A stretch of DNA of 64,000 nucleotides from Sphingomonadales bacterium (GTDB taxonomy: Bacteria > Pseudomonadota > Alphaproteobacteria > Sphingomonadales > Sphingomonadaceae). Positions 1 to 9,310 of this stretch are shown here, one piece after another. Where the stretch lies: NCBI GenBank assembly GCA_016714795.1, contig JADKCA010000008.1, positions 1 through 64,000 on the forward strand. Reading direction: 5' to 3'. Numbering within the stretch: position 1 is the stretch's first letter; the number at the start of each line of letters is the position of its first letter. The notes below the pieces were generated by a model. The model saw only the letters and a program-made list of their open reading frames with translations. It was not told the DNA's origin and searched no databases. A program made the translations under genes and the position numbers.

Positions 1-874
1 ATGACAAGCGGTCGATCCAGTCATTCAGCGCGGCCCAATGCTCGGCCCGGGTCGACGCGAAGTTCTGGCAATGCGCGGCGTCCCTCAATATCTGCAATTC
101 GACCGACGGAGCCGCTTTGAAATAGGCGCCTTCACGCTCCGGCGCGGGGCTGGTGTCCACTACGCTTTGCACGATTAGCACGGGCACTGAAATTTGCGCT
201 GCGGCGGCGTGAACGATGCCCGGCGTTAGGGCATCGCGACCCAATGTGGCAGGTGATGAAGAGGCATGTGCTTCGTCCGCCTCGATCAACGACTGCGGCA
301 CATCTGGCCCGTAGAAAAACGTCCGCATCGGCACGCGCGGCGTGGGCAGATAGCCGCTTGGGATCAGGCCGGCCTGCAAGGTCGCGACATCTGTATCGCC
401 CAAAATCATTGGCTCATTCGCCCAACCGATCACCGCCACCCGGTCGAGCGTTGGATGGGCTGCTGCTTGGGCGGTAATCATCATCCCGCCCATCGAATGG
501 CCGATCCCGTGACGCTGACCGGGGCGGCCAAGCGATTTTACGACCTGCGCGAGCGCTTCGGCATGGGCAGCTGCGATGATGGCCTGGCTCAGGCTATCCT
601 CTGGCTCTGGCTTGCTGCTGTCGCCCATGCCAAGCATATCGATGGCGAGAACGGCTTTACCTTGACCAGTGAACCAGCGGGCGAAGCTGTAGCTCTCATC
701 GGCAAAAATAGGGTGCCAGTAGAGCCGCCGGTATCCACCGCCATGGAGTGCGAAAATCAGATGGCGCGATCCCTCTGGCATATCATCGGGCAGGTGCAGC
801 GTCGCAGCGATATGGGCTGGTTCTCCCAGCCCAGCAGCGGAGGAGACATCCAGCATCATGTCGGTTGATTTCAT
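1..874 (-). CDS. alpha/beta hydrolase, C-terminus cut by window edge
   Basis: Read on the minus strand from ATG at 874, behind an AGGAGGGG ribosome-binding site, the frame is open to the window edge (about 291 codons). The translation shows an alpha/beta-hydrolase layout: an ALHGGG oxyanion segment near residue 45, the nucleophile elbow GHSMGG near residue 120, and a late DAAHCQNF segment that places the catalytic His. The family hydrolyses esters, thioesters or C-C bonds; the substrate cannot be read from sequence. It is divergent from the DUF1214 gene, so it probably shares the control region at 875-1001 and belongs to the catabolic cluster. The last residues are missing. Confidence 0.85.
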   Translation of the reverse strand, partial: MKSTDMMLDVSSAAGLGEPAHIAATLHLPDDMPEGSRHLIFALHGGGYRRLYWHPIFADESYSFARWFTGQGKAVLAIDMLGMGDSSKPEPEDSLSQAIIAAAHAEALAQVVKSLGRPGQRHGIGHSMGGMMITAQAAAHPTLDRVAVIGWANEPMILGDTDVATLQAGLIPSGYLPTPRVPMRTFFYGPDVPQSLIEADEAHASSSPATLGRDALTPGIVHAAAAQISVPVLIVQSVVDTSPAPEREGAYFKAAPSVELQILRDAAHCQNFASTRAEHWAALNDWIDRLS

Positions 875-1001
875 GGCGCGCCGTCCCCTCCTGAAAATGA
901 CAGCATGGCTGGGCTTGGTCGGCTTTCACCTACCGGGGGAAAGGTTGCGAGCCAAGCACAATCGCAAAGACGGAGAAGCAGGATTGAGCGGAGAGAGGGT
1001 G
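875..1001. promoter_or_regulatory. divergent control region between hydrolase and DUF1214 gene
   Basis: This 127-bp gap separates two divergent genes and must hold both promoters. It carries the ribosome-binding sites AGGAGGGG (minus, before 874) and GAGAGAGGGTG (plus, before 1002). I see no clear sigma-70 boxes or palindromic operator. An in-frame start further upstream (858) would overlap the divergent hydrolase, so 1002 is preferred for the plus gene. Confidence 0.45.
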
Positions 1002-2189
1002 ATGGCGCAAGACGGCCTGGCATGGGAAAAGCTGATTGACGGTCTGCGTCCGCTCGGCGATGCCATGCGCGCGCGCATGCCGGAGCGGTTGCGCGGTAAT
1101 GCTCAGGTGATGGCGGAATCGATGCGCTTGCTGCTCGCCGGTTTTGCGCGGGCCAGTTCTGACGCATTGGTCGGTGATCGCCTTCATCCGATGTTCGTGC
1201 CCGAACTCAATATCGCGCAGAATATATTCCAGCCCAATGCTGACACCATCTACAAAAGCTGCCTGATCGAAAAGGGTGGGAGCTATATCATCAAGGGCGA
1301 TCGCGGCACCGTGCGGATGATTATCCTCGCGCAAATGGGGCCGGATACGCTGCGCACTGGAAAGCACCACCCGCTGCTCGGCCAGATTGATTTCGACACG
1401 CTGACGCTGGACGCCAATGGCCATTTCGAACTGGTGATTTCGCCCCAACGTCCTGCAGGATACGCTGGCGACTGGCGCGAATTGAACGCGCTGTGCGAGA
1501 AATTCATGGTCCGCATCGTCGGATGCGATTGGGGTGTGGAGCGCGAACCGCGCTTTGGTATTGCACGGCTGGATGTGGATGAGCCCAAGGGGCGGCCATC
1601 TGCTGCCACGCTCAATACCGGTTTTGCCGAAATGCCCGGCATCACAGCCGTCTGCGCGCTCGCCTTCCCAACGCATGTGGAAGAGTTGCGGAACGATGGG
1701 TATCTGAACACGCTCAAGATTTTTGATGTGTCGCAAATGTCGGGACTTGCCGGGCAGTTCTACTATGAAGGCGCGTATGAACTGGCTGATGATGAGGCGC
1801 TCATCACCGAGGTAAAGGTGCCCGCACGCTTCCGTTACTGGTCGATCATCCTCACCAATGATCTCTATGAGACGACCGACTGGTATAACAACCAGTCCAG
1901 CCTGAATGACACGCAGGGCGTGGTGGATAGCGACGGCGTGTTCCGCACGGTTATTTCCGCGCGCGATCCCGGTGTGCATAATTGGCTGGATACCGCGGGC
2001 TATGCTTCTGGCGCCATTCAGGGGCGTTGGTTTGAAGCGAGCGAAAAGCCGATGCCGACGATCAAGAAGGTCAAGCTGGCGGAGGTTAAAGACCATCTGC
2101 CTGCCGATACGAAAATTGTAACGCGCGAAGAACGCGCTCTGGCCTTGCGCAACCGCAGGCTGGCGGCGCAGATGCGCATCATCTGGTAA
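1002..2189 (+). CDS. DUF1214 domain-containing protein
   Basis: This 395-residue protein has the features of the DUF1254/DUF1214 group: an N-terminal helical part, the segment NIFQPNADTIYKSCLI, and a C-terminal beta-rich part with RYWSIILTNDLYETTDWYNN and NWLDTAGYASGAIQGRW. The enzymatic role of DUF1214 is unknown. Members recur in sphingomonad and actinobacterial catabolic clusters. The start at 1002 is chosen because GAGAGAGGG precedes it. The gene ends 12 bp before the P450 gene and is probably co-transcribed with it. No signal peptide is seen from this start. Confidence 0.8.
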   Translation: MAQDGLAWEKLIDGLRPLGDAMRARMPERLRGNAQVMAESMRLLLAGFARASSDALVGDRLHPMFVPELNIAQNIFQPNADTIYKSCLIEKGGSYIIKGDRGTVRMIILAQMGPDTLRTGKHHPLLGQIDFDTLTLDANGHFELVISPQRPAGYAGDWRELNALCEKFMVRIVGCDWGVEREPRFGIARLDVDEPKGRPSAATLNTGFAEMPGITAVCALAFPTHVEELRNDGYLNTLKIFDVSQMSGLAGQFYYEGAYELADDEALITEVKVPARFRYWSIILTNDLYETTDWYNNQSSLNDTQGVVDSDGVFRTVISARDPGVHNWLDTAGYASGAIQGRWFEASEKPMPTIKKVKLAEVKDHLPADTKIVTREERALALRNRRLAAQMRIIW

Positions 2190-2201
2190 AGGAGCCAAAT
2201 C

Positions 2202-3410
2202 GTGACAACTTCCCTTCCCGCCCATGTACCCGCTGACAAGGCGATGCGGCTTCCCTATTTCGCGCGCGAAATCGTGAAAGATTGCCCGCAGGAAACGCTG
2301 ATCCCGGAAATGCACGCGACGCTGGGTCCGATCACCTATGTCACCAACATCTTCCCTGGCGACAAGCCAGGCTGGTTGCTGACTGGCTATGAAGACACGA
2401 TGGCGATGTTGCGCAATGCCGACGATTTCACCAAGAACGGCATGGGCCAATGGTCGCAGAGCATCGGTGAAAATTGGCTGGTCGTGCCGACCGAAGTCGA
2501 TCCGCCCATGCACAATCATTATCGCAAGGCGCTGAACCCCCAATTTTCTCCGCAGAAAATGGCGGCGATGAAGGAAGATCTGCGCAAGCGCGCCAACGCT
2601 CTCATCGATAAGTTCCGGGATCGCATAGAGTGTGATTTCGTCAACGAGTTTTCGGAACGCTACCCCATTTACATCGTGCTCGATCTGCTGGGCCTGCCGC
2701 AGGACCGCATGGCCGAATTCCTGGTGTGGGAAAAGAACATGCTCCACACCAATGATTGGGAAGTGCGCAGCAACGCGGTCAAGAATGCCGTGGACTATCT
2801 GAAAGGCGAAATTGCCGATCGTCGCAAGGCCCCGCGCGACGATTACATGTCGAAAATCTTTGAATTTGAGGCTGAGGATGGCCGCAAATGGAATGATGAA
2901 GAGGTGCTGGGCCACTGCTTCAATCTGTTCCTGGGCGGGCTCGATACCGTCACGACCATGCTCGGCAACAGCGTGACCGCTTTGCACGGCATCGAAAAGC
3001 AACAGGAATTGCGCGACAATCCGGACCGGATTGTGCTGGCGGTTGAAGAATTTCTGCGTGTTTTCGGCCCTGTCACGGCCTTCCGCATCGCAACCAAGGA
3101 GCTCGAACTGCACGGTCAGAAAATCATGCCGGGCGAATATGTCTCGGTCTGCACGCCGCTGGCGAACCAGGACCCGAAGATGCATGAAAACCCAGCTGAA
3201 ATCCGCTTTGACCGCAAGGCTCCGCACATTGCGCTGGGCGGTGGCATCCATAAATGTCTGGGGATGCACCTCGCCCGTCTGGAACTTCAGGTCGCGCTGG
3301 AAGAATTGCTCAAGGCCATCCCATCCTTCCGGGTGAAGGATGGTTTTGATCTGGGCTATTTCGTGGGCAACATCACATTCGTGCCCGCGCTTGAGTTGCA
3401 ATGGGATTGA
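2202..3410 (+). CDS. cytochrome P450
   Basis: This 402-residue soluble bacterial P450 starts at GTG behind AAAGGAG. The I-helix oxygen-binding stretch is LFLGGLDTVTT, the K-helix ExxR is EEFLR, and the haem loop is LGGGIHKCLG with Cys352 as thiolate ligand. The first haem-loop residue is Leu instead of the usual Phe; otherwise the loop is canonical. Class I bacterial P450s need a ferredoxin and a ferredoxin reductase, and none is encoded in this window, so partners must lie elsewhere. Together with the DUF1214 and flavin monooxygenase genes it suggests hydroxylation of a hydrophobic substrate before CoA activation. The exact CYP family is not assigned. Confidence 0.93.
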   Translation: MTTSLPAHVPADKAMRLPYFAREIVKDCPQETLIPEMHATLGPITYVTNIFPGDKPGWLLTGYEDTMAMLRNADDFTKNGMGQWSQSIGENWLVVPTEVDPPMHNHYRKALNPQFSPQKMAAMKEDLRKRANALIDKFRDRIECDFVNEFSERYPIYIVLDLLGLPQDRMAEFLVWEKNMLHTNDWEVRSNAVKNAVDYLKGEIADRRKAPRDDYMSKIFEFEAEDGRKWNDEEVLGHCFNLFLGGLDTVTTMLGNSVTALHGIEKQQELRDNPDRIVLAVEEFLRVFGPVTAFRIATKELELHGQKIMPGEYVSVCTPLANQDPKMHENPAEIRFDRKAPHIALGGGIHKCLGMHLARLELQVALEELLKAIPSFRVKDGFDLGYFVGNITFVPALELQWD

Positions 3411-3413
3411 TCC

Positions 3414-3860
3414 TCATGCGGGATTCATATCCACATGGAAGCGGGTGAGTGTTAGGGCGGCGATCTTCCAGAAGCCGCCCACCCGACGATAGCGTTCATG
3501 ATATTGGCCGTACCCGGTGATCGAGGCGACGCCGGGTACTGGTGAGACACCAGCCTGCCAGACCACGCGGTCCTGCATTGCCCATACGCCTTGCGCTGTA
3601 TCCGGACCCGTCAGGGCGATCTCTGGCGAGTGGACCTGATGGCTGGTGGCTGCGCTTGTAACAGCGAATTTCACCTGATCGAGCAAGGCCGGGATGCCCA
3701 TGATCGGGGGATTTCCAGTATCCTGCGAAACATCCATCACCGCATCTTCGGTGAAAAGCGCTGCAAATCCGTCCCAATCCTTGGTATCGAGCATCCGGCA
3801 ATAACGCGCCTTGACCGCACGGATGGCCTCTATGTCGAGAAGTTGTTCCAGGCTGTTCAT
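3414..3860 (-). CDS. SnoaL-like / NTF2-fold protein
   Basis: This 148-residue protein has the small cone-shaped NTF2 fold signature of SnoaL-like proteins: N-terminal helices (EAIRAVKARYCRMLDTKDWD), FAALFTEDAVMDVS, then beta strands with VWAMQDRVVW and RYRRVGGFWKIAALTLTRFHV. Family members include steroid isomerases, hydratases, dioxygenase small subunits and uncharacterised proteins, so no reaction is assigned. AGAGGAGAG precedes ATG at 3860. It is convergent with the P450 gene (3-bp gap) and divergent from the LLM gene, with about 130 bp of shared upstream DNA. Confidence 0.85.
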   Translation of the reverse strand: MNSLEQLLDIEAIRAVKARYCRMLDTKDWDGFAALFTEDAVMDVSQDTGNPPIMGIPALLDQVKFAVTSAATSHQVHSPEIALTGPDTAQGVWAMQDRVVWQAGVSPVPGVASITGYGQYHERYRRVGGFWKIAALTLTRFHVDMNPA

Positions 3861-3990
3861 TTACACTCTCCTCTTTGATGGAACATTTGCCCTGCCTGTG
3901 CTGTCCGGCCCCTGCCTTACGACAGGTTGATGGACGTGCATGATCGCGGATGGCAGAGGCAGAGACACGCATAAAAATGAGGAGGCCGTT

Positions 3991-5067
3991 ATGGCTCAGG
4001 AGGCGGGTGCGCAGGCACTGTTTGATAAATTTGGCACCTATATCCTGCCGGGCCGTGTGGATGATCCCCGACGCGGAATCGAGGAAGCTTTGGAAGCGGA
4101 ACGCATCGGCCTGGGCGCCGTCTGGATTTCCGAACGCTTTGCGCTGAAGGAGCCTGCCGTTCTGGCAGGGGCGGTCAGCGAGGCGACCAGCAAGATCCGC
4201 ATCAACGGTACATTCTACGCTACCATGCGCCATCCGATCGTGACGGCAAGCATCGCTAATCTGATGCAGGCGATGAGCGGTGATCGGTTCAGCATCATGT
4301 TCGCCCGCGCCGTCCCAGCCTATATGAAAATGCTCGGCGCGCCCGCCATCACCATGGAGCGACTGGCCGATTGCATCTCGATCATGCGCCGCCTGTGGGA
4401 CGGGGAAACGGTGAATTATGAAGGTGTTCTCGGCAAATTCCCGATGCTGAAACTCACCGACATGCATGCCGGCAAAAAGCCTCCGATCATCTTCACCGCG
4501 ATTGGCCCCAAAAGCCTGGAGTTCGCGGGGACGCATTGCGACGGCGTGTTGCTGCACCCGTTCGTATCGGCCACCGGCGTTCGCAACAGCACCAAGATCG
4601 TGCGGGATGCGGCGGAAAAGGCGGGACGAGACCCGATGTCGGTGCGCATCTATCACAACATCATCGTCGCGCCTGACCTACCCAAGGATGAAGAAGACGC
4701 CGTGGTGCGCGGTCGCGCTATCACCTATTTCGAACTGCCGGGCTTTGGCGATCTGATCGTCGAGATCAATGAATGGGACAAAGGCGTGCTTGACCAGATT
4801 CGGGCGCATCCCAAGATTGCCAGCCTCAATGGCAAGCCGGCCGATCAGGCCTACACCCGTCAGGAACTGGTCGATGTTGGCCAGATTTTGCCGCAAAGCT
4901 GGATTGATGATGGCGCGGCGGTCGGCACGGCGGCGCAGTGTGCAGATCAGTTGATGGCCTATCTCGATGCCGGTGCTGATGAAATTCTGCTCCACGGCGC
5001 TGGACCCAAGGATATGGGGCCGCTCACCACCGAGCTGAAGCGCGCGCTGGCGGCAAAGGGGCTGTAA
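3991..5067 (+). CDS. LLM-class flavin-dependent oxidoreductase
   Basis: This 358-residue luciferase-like monooxygenase domain protein starts at ATG 3991 behind GAGGAGG. It shows the typical TIM-barrel pattern: GLGAVWISERFALKEP, KIRINGTFYATMRHP, FSIMFARAVPAYMKMLG, RLADCISIMRRLWDGETVNYEG, and GAGADEILLHGAG-like residues at the end. The class uses FMNH2 or F420; the closest subgroup by feel is the F420-type, but I cannot settle this. It heads an operon with two APH-like kinase genes (1-bp spacing, then a 4-bp overlap) and is probably oxidative in the catabolic route. Confidence 0.87.
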   Translation: MAQEAGAQALFDKFGTYILPGRVDDPRRGIEEALEAERIGLGAVWISERFALKEPAVLAGAVSEATSKIRINGTFYATMRHPIVTASIANLMQAMSGDRFSIMFARAVPAYMKMLGAPAITMERLADCISIMRRLWDGETVNYEGVLGKFPMLKLTDMHAGKKPPIIFTAIGPKSLEFAGTHCDGVLLHPFVSATGVRNSTKIVRDAAEKAGRDPMSVRIYHNIIVAPDLPKDEEDAVVRGRAITYFELPGFGDLIVEINEWDKGVLDQIRAHPKIASLNGKPADQAYTRQELVDVGQILPQSWIDDGAAVGTAAQCADQLMAYLDAGADEILLHGAGPKDMGPLTTELKRALAAKGL

Positions 5068-5068
5068 C

Positions 5069-6205
5069 ATGGCACGGACGGCAGCAGAGGTGCAGGCGCG
5101 GTTGCGCGACTGGCTGGAAGCGAAGGTGGAGGGGTGGAGCAACGTCCGCCTGCGCCCGATGGAGGTCGCACTCGGCTCCGGCTTTTCAGCGGAAATCTTC
5201 TTTGTCGATGTTGATTTTGACGATGCACAAGGCCCGCAATCGCGCACGCTGGTGGTGCGGCGGCAGCCTGTCAATTTTGAGGTTGTGCTTGGTTCCAGCC
5301 TTGCACTGCAAGGCAATATGATGGCCGCGCTCGACCGGTTACAGGTCACGCCAGTTCCTGAATGGGTAGGCATGGAGCTTGACTCCTCGGTGCTGGAGAT
5401 GCCTTTCCTTGTGATGGGCCGTGTCGATGGCCAATCCGCCACGCAGCGACCCAATTACAACAGCGAGGGCTGGCTGGCCGATATGACACCCGCGCAACGC
5501 GGCGCATGCTGGCAGAATGCAATCGAAGCCTATGCCCAGATGAGCAAGATCGACTGGCAGAAGGATGGCTTTGCCTTCCTTGAAAACCGTGACTGGGGTG
5601 CTCCGGGGCTCGACCAGTATCTCGGGCATCTGGAGGCCTGGTATCATGGCTGCCGCAAGGACCGGGTGATGCCTTATGTCGATACGGCGGTTGCGTATAT
5701 GCGCGCGAACCAGCCCAGCGGCACAACGACCAATGTGCTGTGGGGGGATAGCACGCCCTCCAATGTGATGTTCGCACCCGATGGCTCGGTCAATGCGTTA
5801 ATCGACTGGGAACTGGCGGCACTCGGACCCTCCGAGCTTGATCTGGCCTGGTGGCTCTACTTCGATGATCTGTTCAGCCGCCGCTTTGGCACGGCACGTC
5901 TGGACGGTCTGCCGACGCGTGAAGAAAGCATCGCGATTTGGGAGGCTGCGGTCGGGCGCAAGGCGCAGCATCTTGATTATTATGACATTGTCGTCGCGTT
6001 GCGCATGGCGTTGGTCGCGGTTGGCGCATTTGACCGACAGGTTGGGATTGGCAACATCCCGCCCGAGAACAAGTCGCTCAACGCCAATTTCATGACGCTG
6101 TATCTCGCCGAACGGCTGGGCATGGACTTGCCCGAACTTGGCCCGGATTTCTATGCGTTCATGAGTAAGCTAACCCCGGTTGAGCAGAAGGATGACGCGA
6201 GATGA
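5069..6205 (+). CDS. APH-like phosphotransferase (ACAD10/11-kinase type)
   Basis: This 378-residue protein has the aminoglycoside-phosphotransferase/choline-kinase fold: an N-terminal ATP-binding lobe (TLVVRRQPV, VPFLVMGRVDG-like) and the catalytic loop LWGDSTPSNVMF, in which the usual HGD His is Trp. The metal-binding segment is LIDWELAALGPSELDLAWW. Family members near acyl-CoA dehydrogenases (LvaA, and the kinase domain of ACAD10/11) phosphorylate 4-hydroxyacyl-CoA so that it can be rearranged. That role is plausible here because a full beta-oxidation set is adjacent, but it is inference. The gene sits 1 bp after the LLM gene and overlaps the next kinase gene by ATGA. Confidence 0.85.
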   Translation: MARTAAEVQARLRDWLEAKVEGWSNVRLRPMEVALGSGFSAEIFFVDVDFDDAQGPQSRTLVVRRQPVNFEVVLGSSLALQGNMMAALDRLQVTPVPEWVGMELDSSVLEMPFLVMGRVDGQSATQRPNYNSEGWLADMTPAQRGACWQNAIEAYAQMSKIDWQKDGFAFLENRDWGAPGLDQYLGHLEAWYHGCRKDRVMPYVDTAVAYMRANQPSGTTTNVLWGDSTPSNVMFAPDGSVNALIDWELAALGPSELDLAWWLYFDDLFSRRFGTARLDGLPTREESIAIWEAAVGRKAQHLDYYDIVVALRMALVAVGAFDRQVGIGNIPPENKSLNANFMTLYLAERLGMDLPELGPDFYAFMSKLTPVEQKDDAR

Positions 6206-7600
6206 GCAAGCTTGGCTTTTCCACCGATCGTGACATCGAAGCCGAAGAGGCGCGCATCGTCGCCTATCTGGAAAATGAGCTTGGCTGCTCTAACGTGTCG
6301 ATCCACCGTATGCGCCGTTGGCGTCCGATCATGCACGCCGATGTGACACGGAACGGTGTGCGGCAGCGTTTGTTCCTGAAAGGCGAACGCACCTGGCCAA
6401 CGCATCCTTATCCGCTCGACTATGAGCGCGACATGCAGATCACGCTCAGCCGCAACGGTGTGGTCGCCCCGAAATCCTCGGATGGGTGGATGATCCCAAG
6501 ACCATCGTGATGGCCCGGTCGAGGGTGGGCGCGATGCCGGCCTCATTCAGGAGGCGATGGAGAACGCCTCGGTCATGAGCCCGGACCGGTGGCAAGCCAG
6601 CCTGCGCTACATGGAGTTGCTCGCCGAATTGCACGCCATTCCGGTCGAGAAATTTTCCGCAGCCGGGGCGGAGATGCCGACGAACAACACACAGGAAATG
6701 CTCGGCAATTTTGAACGCTTCCACGCCATGTCCGAGACTTTGGGCATCACCGACAGCTTCATCGCTTTTGCCTCAGGCTGGTTGCGGCGCAATTGCCCCA
6801 CCAACACATCGGGCCTGTCTTTCCTGACGGGCGATTGCGGGCAGTTTCTGTCGGACGGCCCGAACGTCACCTGCCTGATGGATTTCGAAATTGGCCATAT
6901 CGGCGATCCAATGCGCGATCTCGCTTGCTATCGCGGGCGGCACCCGATCGAGAATATGGGCGATCTGCCCGCCTTATTCGCGCATTATGCCAAAGCTGCG
7001 GGCAAACCGCTCGATCTGCATGCCATGGCCTTCCACACCGTCGCGTTCCTGACGGAGGCCTATTACGGCCCACTCTTTGGCCTGTATGATACCGGCCCGG
7101 GCGGAGACTGGGTTGAAGGGCAGGTACAAGTCGCGATTATCGGGCGACGCGCCCTTGAAGCGCTCGCGGAAATTACCGGCGTTACACTGGCGTGGCCAAA
7201 GCTCCCCGCGGCCGAAACGACGCTCTATGAGGATCTGGCGCTCGCCAAGCTGGAGGCCGACATCGCCCGCTTGCCAGACCATCAGTTGATGCAGGAGTGG
7301 CAGCGCAATATCCTCGCCTCGCTGCCGCGCAGTCTGAAGCAAATGGGCCATTACCGTTTTTGGCGCGACAGCGCTCTGGTCGCGGACGTGGCCAGCCTGA
7401 CAGGTAAAGCAATTGCAAGTGTGGGAGAGGCAGAGGCCGAATTGCTGCGGTTCGTGCAAGCAGCAGGGCCGGATCAGGATGAAGCCATATTGCGCCTGCT
7501 CCACGCGCGATTGTCACGCGATTGCCTCGTCATCGCGGGCGAAAATCCAGCGGCAGACCATATTGCGCTCTCCCCGATGGAGCCTATTCTGCCGCGCTGA
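6202..7600 (+). pseudogene. second APH-like phosphotransferase, two frameshifts
   Basis: The gene starts at ATG 6202 inside the ATGA overlap with its neighbour. It reads as a kinase N-lobe up to GVVAP, then shifts near 6467-6470 (a C run one base short) and again near 6515-6518 (a G run one base short). Adding one base at each place joins EILGWVDDPKTIVMA and EGGRDAGLIQEAMENAS into one product of about 466 residues. The catalytic part carries TGDCGQFLSDG (an unusual form of HGDxxxxN) and CLMDFEIGHIGDPMRDLACY. Both shifts lie in homopolymers 50 bp apart, so sequencing error is as likely as decay. It is a paralogue of the upstream kinase in the same operon. Confidence 0.82.
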
Positions 7601-7614
7601 CCTGAAGGACGCTC

Positions 7615-8925
7615 ATGGCCCGTACACCGCAGTCGATCATTGATGAAGGCCGTATGGGCGGTTGGCAGATGGCGGCGATTGCTGTGACCATATTGCTCAA
7701 CGCGCTCGACGGCTTTGACGTGATGTCGATCAGTTTCGCCGCGCCTGGCATCGCCAAGGAATGGGGCGTGGCCAAGGATGTGCTGGGCTGGGTCTTGTCG
7801 ATGGAACTGATCGGCATGGCGGCGGGATCGATTCTGCTGGGTGGACTGGCCGACCGGATTGGCCGCAAGCCGACGATCATGGGCTGTCTTGTCGTGATGG
7901 CGGCAGGGATGCTGCTTGCCCCACAGTCCGAGAATGTGACGCAGCTTTCGATCTGGCGGGTACTGACCGGCCTTGGCATTGGCGGGATGCTGGCCGCTCT
8001 TAACGCGACGGTCGCGGAGTTTTCCAACGCGCGCTATCGCAACCTTGTTCTCCCGCTGATGGTGATCGGCTATCCGCTGGGCGCATTTCTGGGTGGTCTG
8101 GCGGCCAAGGCACTGCTGACCGGGGGCGATTGGCGCAACGTCTTCTATCTGGGCGCGGGGCTGACGGCGGCGTGCATACCGCTGGCCTTTTGGTTGATCC
8201 CGGAATCGCCCGGCTGGCTCAACGCGCGGCGTCCGGCAGGGGCTTTGGGTCGGATCAACGCGGTGCTCGCGCGCTTTGGCCTGGCGAAGATGGAGGCTTT
8301 GCCCGATCCCGAACCGGGTGCAGAGCGGGCCGCGCTGATCGAGATTTTCCGTCCCGCCATGATCCGCACAACGATCCTTTTGACGCTGGCTTACCTCACC
8401 CATGTCACGGCCTATTATTATTTCGTGAAATGGATTCCCAAGCTTGTTGTCGACATGGGCTTTGAACCGAGTGCAGGCGCAGGCGTGCTGACGAATGCCA
8501 TGCTGGGCGGGGCAATTGGCGGCGGCTTGCTGGGGCTGGTCGCGATGAAGATCGGGATGCGCTGGGCGACCGTGATCGCGCTGGCTGGCGCGTTCGTGAT
8601 GCTCAATGTGTTTGGTATGGGCAACCGCGATCTGGCCTTGCTGGGCTGGATTGCGGGGCTGACGGCCTTCTTCTCCAACGCCGCCGCGGTCGGCTTCTAC
8701 GCGCTTCTGGCAATGGCCTTTCCGCCGCATGTTCGCGCGACAGGCACGGGCTTTGGGATTGGCTTCGGGCGGGCCGGGGCAGCGATGGGGCCGGGGCTGG
8801 CGGGTATGTTGTTTGAAAGTGGCATGGGGCTGCAAGGCGTTTCGCTGATCATTTCGGCGGGATCGCTGCTAGCAATCCTCTGCATATTGGCAGTGCGGAT
8901 GCCAGCGGCAGCGAGGGGGGACTGA
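7615..8925 (+). CDS. MFS transporter, aromatic acid:H+ symporter type
   Basis: This 436-residue protein has about 12 hydrophobic segments. The first helix contains LLNALDGFDVMSISFAAPG, which matches the DGFD/DGYD signature of the AAHS family (benzoate, 4-hydroxybenzoate and related acids). The loop 2-3 motif is GGLADRIGRKP. It probably imports the organic acid, or an intermediate, across the inner membrane by proton symport. It follows the broken kinase gene by 14 bp and overlaps the VOC gene start by one base (TGATG), so it is in the same operon. Confidence 0.9.
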   Translation: MARTPQSIIDEGRMGGWQMAAIAVTILLNALDGFDVMSISFAAPGIAKEWGVAKDVLGWVLSMELIGMAAGSILLGGLADRIGRKPTIMGCLVVMAAGMLLAPQSENVTQLSIWRVLTGLGIGGMLAALNATVAEFSNARYRNLVLPLMVIGYPLGAFLGGLAAKALLTGGDWRNVFYLGAGLTAACIPLAFWLIPESPGWLNARRPAGALGRINAVLARFGLAKMEALPDPEPGAERAALIEIFRPAMIRTTILLTLAYLTHVTAYYYFVKWIPKLVVDMGFEPSAGAGVLTNAMLGGAIGGGLLGLVAMKIGMRWATVIALAGAFVMLNVFGMGNRDLALLGWIAGLTAFFSNAAAVGFYALLAMAFPPHVRATGTGFGIGFGRAGAAMGPGLAGMLFESGMGLQGVSLIISAGSLLAILCILAVRMPAAARGD

Positions 8926-9310
8926 TGGGCATCTTCACGCATAACTGCGTCGGGACCAATGATGTGGAGCGGGCAGGGCGCTTTTACGACACGGCCCTGG
9001 CGCCGCTAGGAATCCGGCGACTGGGTGATTTTCTCGATCAAGGGCTGGCTTACGGCGCGCGCGCGGCGGAGTTTCTGGTCCTCAAGCCACTCGACGGCAG
9101 CCCCGCCGCGCCGGGGAACGGTGTGACGCTGGGGTTCAAGTCCCCTGATCGCGCCTCGGTCGATGCGTTCCATACGGCGGGCTTGGCGGCGGGCGGCGTG
9201 GATGAAGGCGCACCCGGCCCGCGCGGCGCAGTGCCGCACGCTTACGGGCCTATCTGCGCGATCCCGATGGGAACAAGATATGCGCTTATTGCTTCAAGGC
9301 ACCAGCTTAG
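8925..9310 (+). pseudogene. VOC-family (glyoxalase-like) protein, one frameshift
   Basis: The start ATG overlaps the MFS stop. The N-terminal half reads IFTHNCVGTNDVERAGRFYD and GVTLGFKSPDRASVDAFHTA, typical of vicinal-oxygen-chelate proteins. Near 9243 the frame is one base short. The expected ending AYLRDPDGNKICAYCFKAPA, then TAG at 9308-9310, lies in another frame, whereas the unshifted frame runs on to 9437 with non-family sequence. The repaired product is about 129 residues, normal for a single-domain VOC protein. Its tail overlaps the convergent MaoC gene end by 17 bp. Role unknown: lyase, isomerase or dioxygenase are all possible. Confidence 0.75.

Noticed and set aside
930..3401. Very long open frame (823 codons) on the minus strand opposite the DUF1214 and P450 genes
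   Set aside because: It runs antisense to two clear genes, has no ribosome-binding site and His/Arg-rich non-family sequence. It is a codon-bias shadow in GC-rich DNA.
7474..8835. 453-codon minus-strand frame opposite the MFS gene
   Set aside because: Composition is Arg/His/Gln-rich without domains; shadow of the transporter gene.
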